A stretch of 64,000 bases of DNA from an uncultured Paracoccaceae bacterium (lineage in GTDB: Bacteria; Pseudomonadota; Alphaproteobacteria; Rhodobacterales; Rhodobacteraceae). This document shows, one piece after another, positions 63,238 through 64,000 of this stretch (positions are counted from its first letter, which is position 1; each line of letters opens with the position of its first letter). The translations under genes and the position numbers were made by a program. The DNA lies in contig CANMKB010000001.1 in NCBI GenBank assembly GCA_947498415.1, forward strand, positions 248,001 to 312,000, read 5' to 3'. Below the pieces are notes generated by a model. It made no database searches. It was not told the origin of the DNA and was given only the letters and a program-made list of their open reading frames with translations.

Positions 63238-63822
63238 ATGAAACGCCGCACTTTTTTGGCTGCCGTAGCAGCTACATCACTGACCCCAATCCAAGCCTTT
63301 GCGCTGACCAGTGCACAGGCCGAAGTTTTGGTGAACAAGGTTGTTGTAGATATCAACAAAGTCATCGCATCGGGCAAATCCGTGCCGGCGATGATCAAAG
63401 ATTTTGAGCGTATCTTTAACCGTTATGGCGACGTGCGCGTCATTGCACGTTCTGCATTGGGCGCAGATGCCCGACGCCTGAACAAATCTCAAGAGCGAGC
63501 GTATGTGTCCGCCTTTACTGGCTACATCTCGCGGAAATACGGCAAACGGTTTAACGAATTTGCCGGCGGCCGGATCGAAGTCACGGGAGCACGCAAAGTT
63601 AAGAGCTTTTACGAAGTTAAAGGCACCGCACATCTGCGTGGCGAAGCGCCCTTCGCTTTGAACTTCCTAGTCTCTGATAAATCAGGCAAAGATCTGTTTT
63701 TCGATATGATCATCGAAGGCATCAGTCTGCGTTTGACCGAGAAAAGTGAAATTGGTGCAATGCTGGATAAGAGAAAAGGCAATCTAGATGCCTTTATTTC
63801 TGATCTTTCAAAAGCAGGCTAA
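63238..63822 (+). CDS. mlaC: MlaC-family phospholipid-binding protein
   Basis: Periplasmic shuttle for phospholipid between MlaA and the inner-membrane MlaFEDB complex. It has 194 residues with a signal peptide carrying a twin-arginine-like MKRRTFLAAVAATSL. YGDVRVIARSALGADARRLNKSQERAYVSAFTGYISRKYGKRF and DKSGKDLFFDMIIEGISL are MlaC/Ttg2D motifs. MlaF, E, D and B are not in the window. Terminator follows. Confidence 0.92.
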   Translation: MKRRTFLAAVAATSLTPIQAFALTSAQAEVLVNKVVVDINKVIASGKSVPAMIKDFERIFNRYGDVRVIARSALGADARRLNKSQERAYVSAFTGYISRKYGKRFNEFAGGRIEVTGARKVKSFYEVKGTAHLRGEAPFALNFLVSDKSGKDLFFDMIIEGISLRLTEKSEIGAMLDKRKGNLDAFISDLSKAG

Positions 63823-63844
63823 CGCCACCGCCATATTGTATTCA

Positions 63845-63878
63845 GAAACCGGATTTAACGATCTGGTTTCTTTTTTTT
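63845..63878 (+). terminator. Intrinsic terminator after mlaC
   Basis: GAAACCGGAT (63845-63854) pairs with ATCTGGTTTC (63861-63870), ten pairs with one wobble, six-base loop, followed by eight T. The remaining 120 bases to the window end show no gene. Confidence 0.9.
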
Positions 63879-64000
63879 CAAAGCGTATCCATCACACTTG
63901 AACGGCTTTGAAAATAGACATGCGTCACAGGATATACGATATTCGACGCTCATTTTCTGCATACCCTTGTATTCATTGATAAAAATGCTCCCTTTTGAGG

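Overview
The window looks like a chromosomal segment of an alphaproteobacterium of the Rhodobacteraceae (Roseobacter group). The evidence is gene content and order: a split F0 operon (atpI-atpB-atpE-atpF'-atpF), the block ffh-GNAT-GNAT-chorismate mutase-rpsP-bluB-rimM ... trmD ... rplS-rpmE, a MipZ-type division ATPase, the C-minus form of L31, DUF2794, DUF6478, and a formaldehyde-oxidation cluster with a class II cytochrome c. Base composition by eye is a little over 50% G+C. No rRNA, tRNA, CRISPR array, insertion sequence or prophage was found.

Layout. 1-2516: F0 ATP synthase genes on the minus strand, with atpF cut by the window edge. 2806-5714: a drug/metabolite exporter divergent from an ArsR regulator, then a LysR regulator divergent from an azoreductase. 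5816-7894: an orphan CHASE/PAS histidine kinase. 8247-16768: the translation block (ffh, S16, RimM, TrmD, L19, L31), with a chorismate mutase, BluB, two GNAT enzymes, an opposite-strand phosphotransferase-like gene and a PLP enzyme set among them. 16827-18603: a BenE-type transporter divergent from an XRE-cupin regulator, with a perfect 16-bp palindrome between them. 18608-24886: SGNH lipoprotein, Tag, a trans-sulfuration enzyme, RluE, MipZ, a glycosyltransferase and Asd. 24946-29309: M20 amidohydrolase, a small HPt-like protein, M17 aminopeptidase, NlpC/P60 hydrolase and DUF2794. 29592-36512: cytochrome c', class III alcohol dehydrogenase, TetR/AEC transporter, S-formylglutathione hydrolase, soluble transhydrogenase, YaiI and a HAD hydrolase. 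36513-42501: MFS permease, ZapE, FolC, AccD and a CPBP protease. 42615-44565: three conserved proteins of unknown function. 44658-48129: 2,4-dienoyl-CoA reductase, a monooxygenase-fold protein and LysR. 48202-59134: mixed housekeeping genes, including OmpA-like, CinA-N, SfsA, Map, RsmD, ferredoxin reductase, peroxiredoxin, PhhB, GDPD and RidA. 59233-62276: a type I secretion ABC/adaptor pair. 62446-63822: MlaA and MlaC.

Working together. AdhC and FghA are consecutive steps of glutathione-dependent formaldehyde oxidation; a class II cytochrome and a transhydrogenase nearby make a redox theme. PepA and NlpC/P60 are translationally coupled and suggest peptide turnover. MlaA and MlaC belong to outer-membrane phospholipid trafficking.

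I found no clear new multi-gene system. The best leads are an opposite-strand kinase-like gene splitting rimM from trmD; a small protein that looks like an HPt domain without its histidine; five GANTC sites in 67 bp between zapE and folC; several long perfect inverted repeats in intergenic DNA; and a type I exporter without a visible substrate. All identifications come from reading the sequence and remembered family motifs; no database search was run.
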